From CAYLRU01 sp964386565 (GTDB taxonomy: Bacteria; Desulfobacterota; Desulfobacteria; Desulfobacterales; UBA5616): a DNA stretch of 64,000 nucleotides. Below the pieces are notes generated by a model that was not told where the DNA came from, made no database searches, and saw only the letters and a list, made by a program, of their open reading frames with translations. Of this stretch, positions 62,512 through 64,000 are shown in pieces (position 1 is the stretch's first letter; every line of letters begins with the position of its first letter). The stretch covers positions 3,229 to 67,228 of the forward strand of contig CAYLRU010000012.1 in NCBI GenBank assembly GCA_964386565.1, given 5' to 3'. The position numbers and the translations under genes are program-made.

Positions 62512-63687
62512 ATGATGTTTGATTTTGACAAAGTGAGCGATCGCAGAAACACAAATTCCGCCAAATGGGATCTGGTTGAAGCTCTCCACCAGGACCCGGA
62601 TATCCTGCCGATGTGGGTGGCGGACATGGACTTCAACACGGCGCCGTGCGTCATTGACGCGTTAAAGCGGCAGGCGGAACAGGGGATTTTCGGATACACC
62701 CTTCCCCCGAAATCATATCTGGATGCGGTTGTCAAATGGGTCCGACGGCGTCATGGATGGCAAATCAGCCCGGAATGGCTCACTTACAGCCCCGGCGTGG
62801 TGACGGCCCTGAACCTCTGCATCCTGGCCTATACCCGACCCGGGGACCGCGTTATTATCCAGCCGCCGGTTTACTACCCCTTTGCCAAGGCCATACAAAA
62901 CAACGGACGGCGCGTAAGGAATAATCCGCTGGTGTTTGACGGAAACCGGTACGCCATGGATTTTGCTGATCTTCAGACCCGGGCGCGCAATCGAACGGCC
63001 CTGATGATTTTATGCAGCCCCCACAATCCCGTGGGACGGGTATGGACAAGGGAAGAACTCATCGGGGTGGCAGAATTCTGTTTAAAAAACGATATTCTTC
63101 TCGTATCCGATGAAATTCATTCCGATCTTGTCTATCGAAATCACAAGCATGTGCCCACGGCGTCCATTTCCGAAGAAATCGCCCAAAACACCATCACCTG
63201 TATCGCCCCCAGCAAGACATTCAACCTTGCCGGTCTGAAGACATCGGTTCTCATCATTCCCAATCCCAAAATACGCCGGCAGTACCAGACCATGCTGGAA
63301 AATCTCTCTTTGGGCATGATCAATACATTCGGGATCGCCGCTCTTGAAGCAGCGTATTCATACGGGGAGTCATGGCTGGAGGCGTTGCTGGACTATCTTG
63401 AAGCCAACATGGCCTTTACGATTTCCTATTTTAAGGAAAAAATACCCGGGATAAGGGCACTGGCATCGGAAGGCACCTACCTGTTATGGCTGGATTGCAG
63501 GCAACTCGGTTTGGACAACAAGGCCCTTGATGAATTCATGCTGAAAAAGGCCCGCATCTGGCTGGACGACGGCCCCATGTTCGGTCCCGGCGGTGAGGGG
63601 TTTCAGCGAATGAATATCGCCTGTCCCCGGGCCACGCTGGAGGAGGCTTTAGAGAGAATAGAAAAGGCGGTGAAAGAGAATTTTTGA
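62512..63687 (+). CDS. PatB/MalY-family C-S lyase (cystathionine beta-lyase-like)
   Basis: 391 residues, fold type I PLP enzyme. N-terminal signature LPMWVADMDFNTAPCV; PLP-lysine region IAPSKTFNLAGLKTS; C-terminal GFQRMNIACPRA. Cleaves cystathionine or cysteine-type C-S bonds to pyruvate, ammonia and thiol. ATG 8 bases after the protease gene, likely one transcript. Confidence 0.9.
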   Translation: MMFDFDKVSDRRNTNSAKWDLVEALHQDPDILPMWVADMDFNTAPCVIDALKRQAEQGIFGYTLPPKSYLDAVVKWVRRRHGWQISPEWLTYSPGVVTALNLCILAYTRPGDRVIIQPPVYYPFAKAIQNNGRRVRNNPLVFDGNRYAMDFADLQTRARNRTALMILCSPHNPVGRVWTREELIGVAEFCLKNDILLVSDEIHSDLVYRNHKHVPTASISEEIAQNTITCIAPSKTFNLAGLKTSVLIIPNPKIRRQYQTMLENLSLGMINTFGIAALEAAYSYGESWLEALLDYLEANMAFTISYFKEKIPGIRALASEGTYLLWLDCRQLGLDNKALDEFMLKKARIWLDDGPMFGPGGEGFQRMNIACPRATLEEALERIEKAVKENF

Positions 63688-63699
63688 TCCATTAAATTA

Positions 63700-64000
63700 G
63701 TCGGTCCTGAAAAAGTATTTATCTATTAGAAAATATTGGCAAATATGCTTAAAATGTGCTAAATAATTTGCAAGTTTTCAACCCATAACCCACCAATTTC
63801 CTGCAAATTTTCAACATGAAACCAAAGAGATCACCTCACAAGAGTAAGCAAAGGGATTTGTTCCGCCCTGAGCTAACGAAAATTATCGATCCCGGACATG
63901 GTCTAGTAAAGTTGGCCAAAGCAGTCAATTGGGACCGCATGGACGAATTGTTCGGCAAAACCTACTGTCCAGACAATGGCCGACCGGGAGTCAGCACCCG
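63700..64000 (+). mobile_element. IS5-family insertion sequence, left end (truncated by window)
   Basis: A+T-rich, repeat-bearing sequence (TGCAAGTTTTCAAC and TGCAAATTTTCAAC, about 63769 and 63802) precedes a transposase start. The outer boundary near 63700 is a guess; I cannot see a matching right end. Confidence 0.55.
63816..64000 (+). CDS. IS5-family transposase, N-terminal fragment (runs off window)
   Basis: Frame opens at ATG 63816 and remains open to the window end: MKPKRSPHKSKQRDLFRPEL, then the family's KIIDPGHGLVKLAKAVNWD and GRPGVSTR. This is the N-terminal region of IS5/IS1182-like transposases. DDE residues lie beyond the window. Confidence 0.8.
   Translation, partial: MKPKRSPHKSKQRDLFRPELTKIIDPGHGLVKLAKAVNWDRMDELFGKTYCPDNGRPGVST

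Noticed and set aside
1..64000. CRISPR arrays, tRNA or rRNA genes
   Set aside because: I looked for regularly spaced direct repeats and for tRNA cloverleaf features in the gaps and saw none; a covariance-model scan would settle it.

Overview
The window looks like a chromosomal segment of a strictly anaerobic sulfate-reducing Desulfobacterota bacterium (Desulfobacterales-like). This is inferred from gene content, not from a database match: a selenocysteine formate dehydrogenase together with selA, CCG-type Fe-S oxidoreductases of the HdrD/GlcF kind, an archaeal-type ADTH synthase feeding a PheA, a cobA-hemD fusion, an ADP-forming acyl-CoA synthetase subunit and many small Fe-S proteins. Most genes are housekeeping or metabolic. 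The only clear insertion sequence is an IS5-type transposase running off the right end. I saw no CRISPR array, tRNA or rRNA.

Layout. 1-2.9 kb: a NorD-like VWA protein (cut by the left edge) and an SDR dehydrogenase. 3-5.4 kb: small hypotheticals and a long non-coding stretch. 5.4-7.6 kb: a phenylalanine attenuation unit (Phe-rich leader peptide, antiterminator, terminator) in front of ADTH synthase and pheA. 7.8-13.5 kb: selA with a coupled TPR gene, then an FmdB-type zinc ribbon, hemC and cobA-hemD. 13.5-19.4 kb, minus strand: enolase-superfamily dehydratase, ThDP enzyme, acyl-CoA synthetase alpha subunit, flavin reductase. 19.6-26.1 kb: aconitase, a lipoprotein, and fdhA read through an in-frame UGA with a SECIS hairpin. 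26.1-28.2 kb: a PP-loop protein and rlmN, convergent. 28.4-33.4 kb: the translation operon ffh-rpsP-khpA-rimM-trmD-SPOUT methyltransferase-rplS-rnhB. 33.4-38.6 kb: HAD hydrolase, OmpA lipoprotein, an amidotransferase-like/CysRS-tail fusion, and a GspE/PilB ATPase behind a good sigma70 promoter. 38.7-43.7 kb, minus strand: SHMT-like enzyme and an Fe-S/FAD-oxidase/Fe-S set. 44-47.8 kb: small envelope and HD-domain proteins, a thiolase relic, a duplicated zinc-ribbon protein, a lytic transglycosylase. 48-49 kb: a cobalamin riboswitch and terminator with no recognisable target gene. 49.3-51.6 kb: ald-alr. 51.7-53 kb: two regulators whose divergent start codons share CATG. 53-56.4 kb: a YdbH-YnbE-YdbL envelope set. 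56.5-63.7 kb: a degenerate YchF-like protein, nitronate monooxygenase, an HTH/ferredoxin protein, a eukaryotic-type hexokinase, an M48 lipoprotein protease and a PatB/MalY lyase.

Connections. SelA makes Sec-tRNA, which the fdhA UGA requires, although selB and tRNA-Sec are not in the window. hemC and cobA-hemD lead to precorrin-2/sirohaem, and the cobalamin riboswitch implies B12-responsive control. The aromatic unit appears to be regulated by phenylalanine supply. Three related copies of a short element with terminal inverted repeats (about 4.24, 17.05 and 59.99 kb) are dispersed between unrelated genes.

Most notable: the phenylalanine attenuator with mutually exclusive hairpins, the orphan cobalamin riboswitch followed by strongly structured non-coding DNA, the MITE-like repeat family, and the head-to-head start overlap of two regulators.
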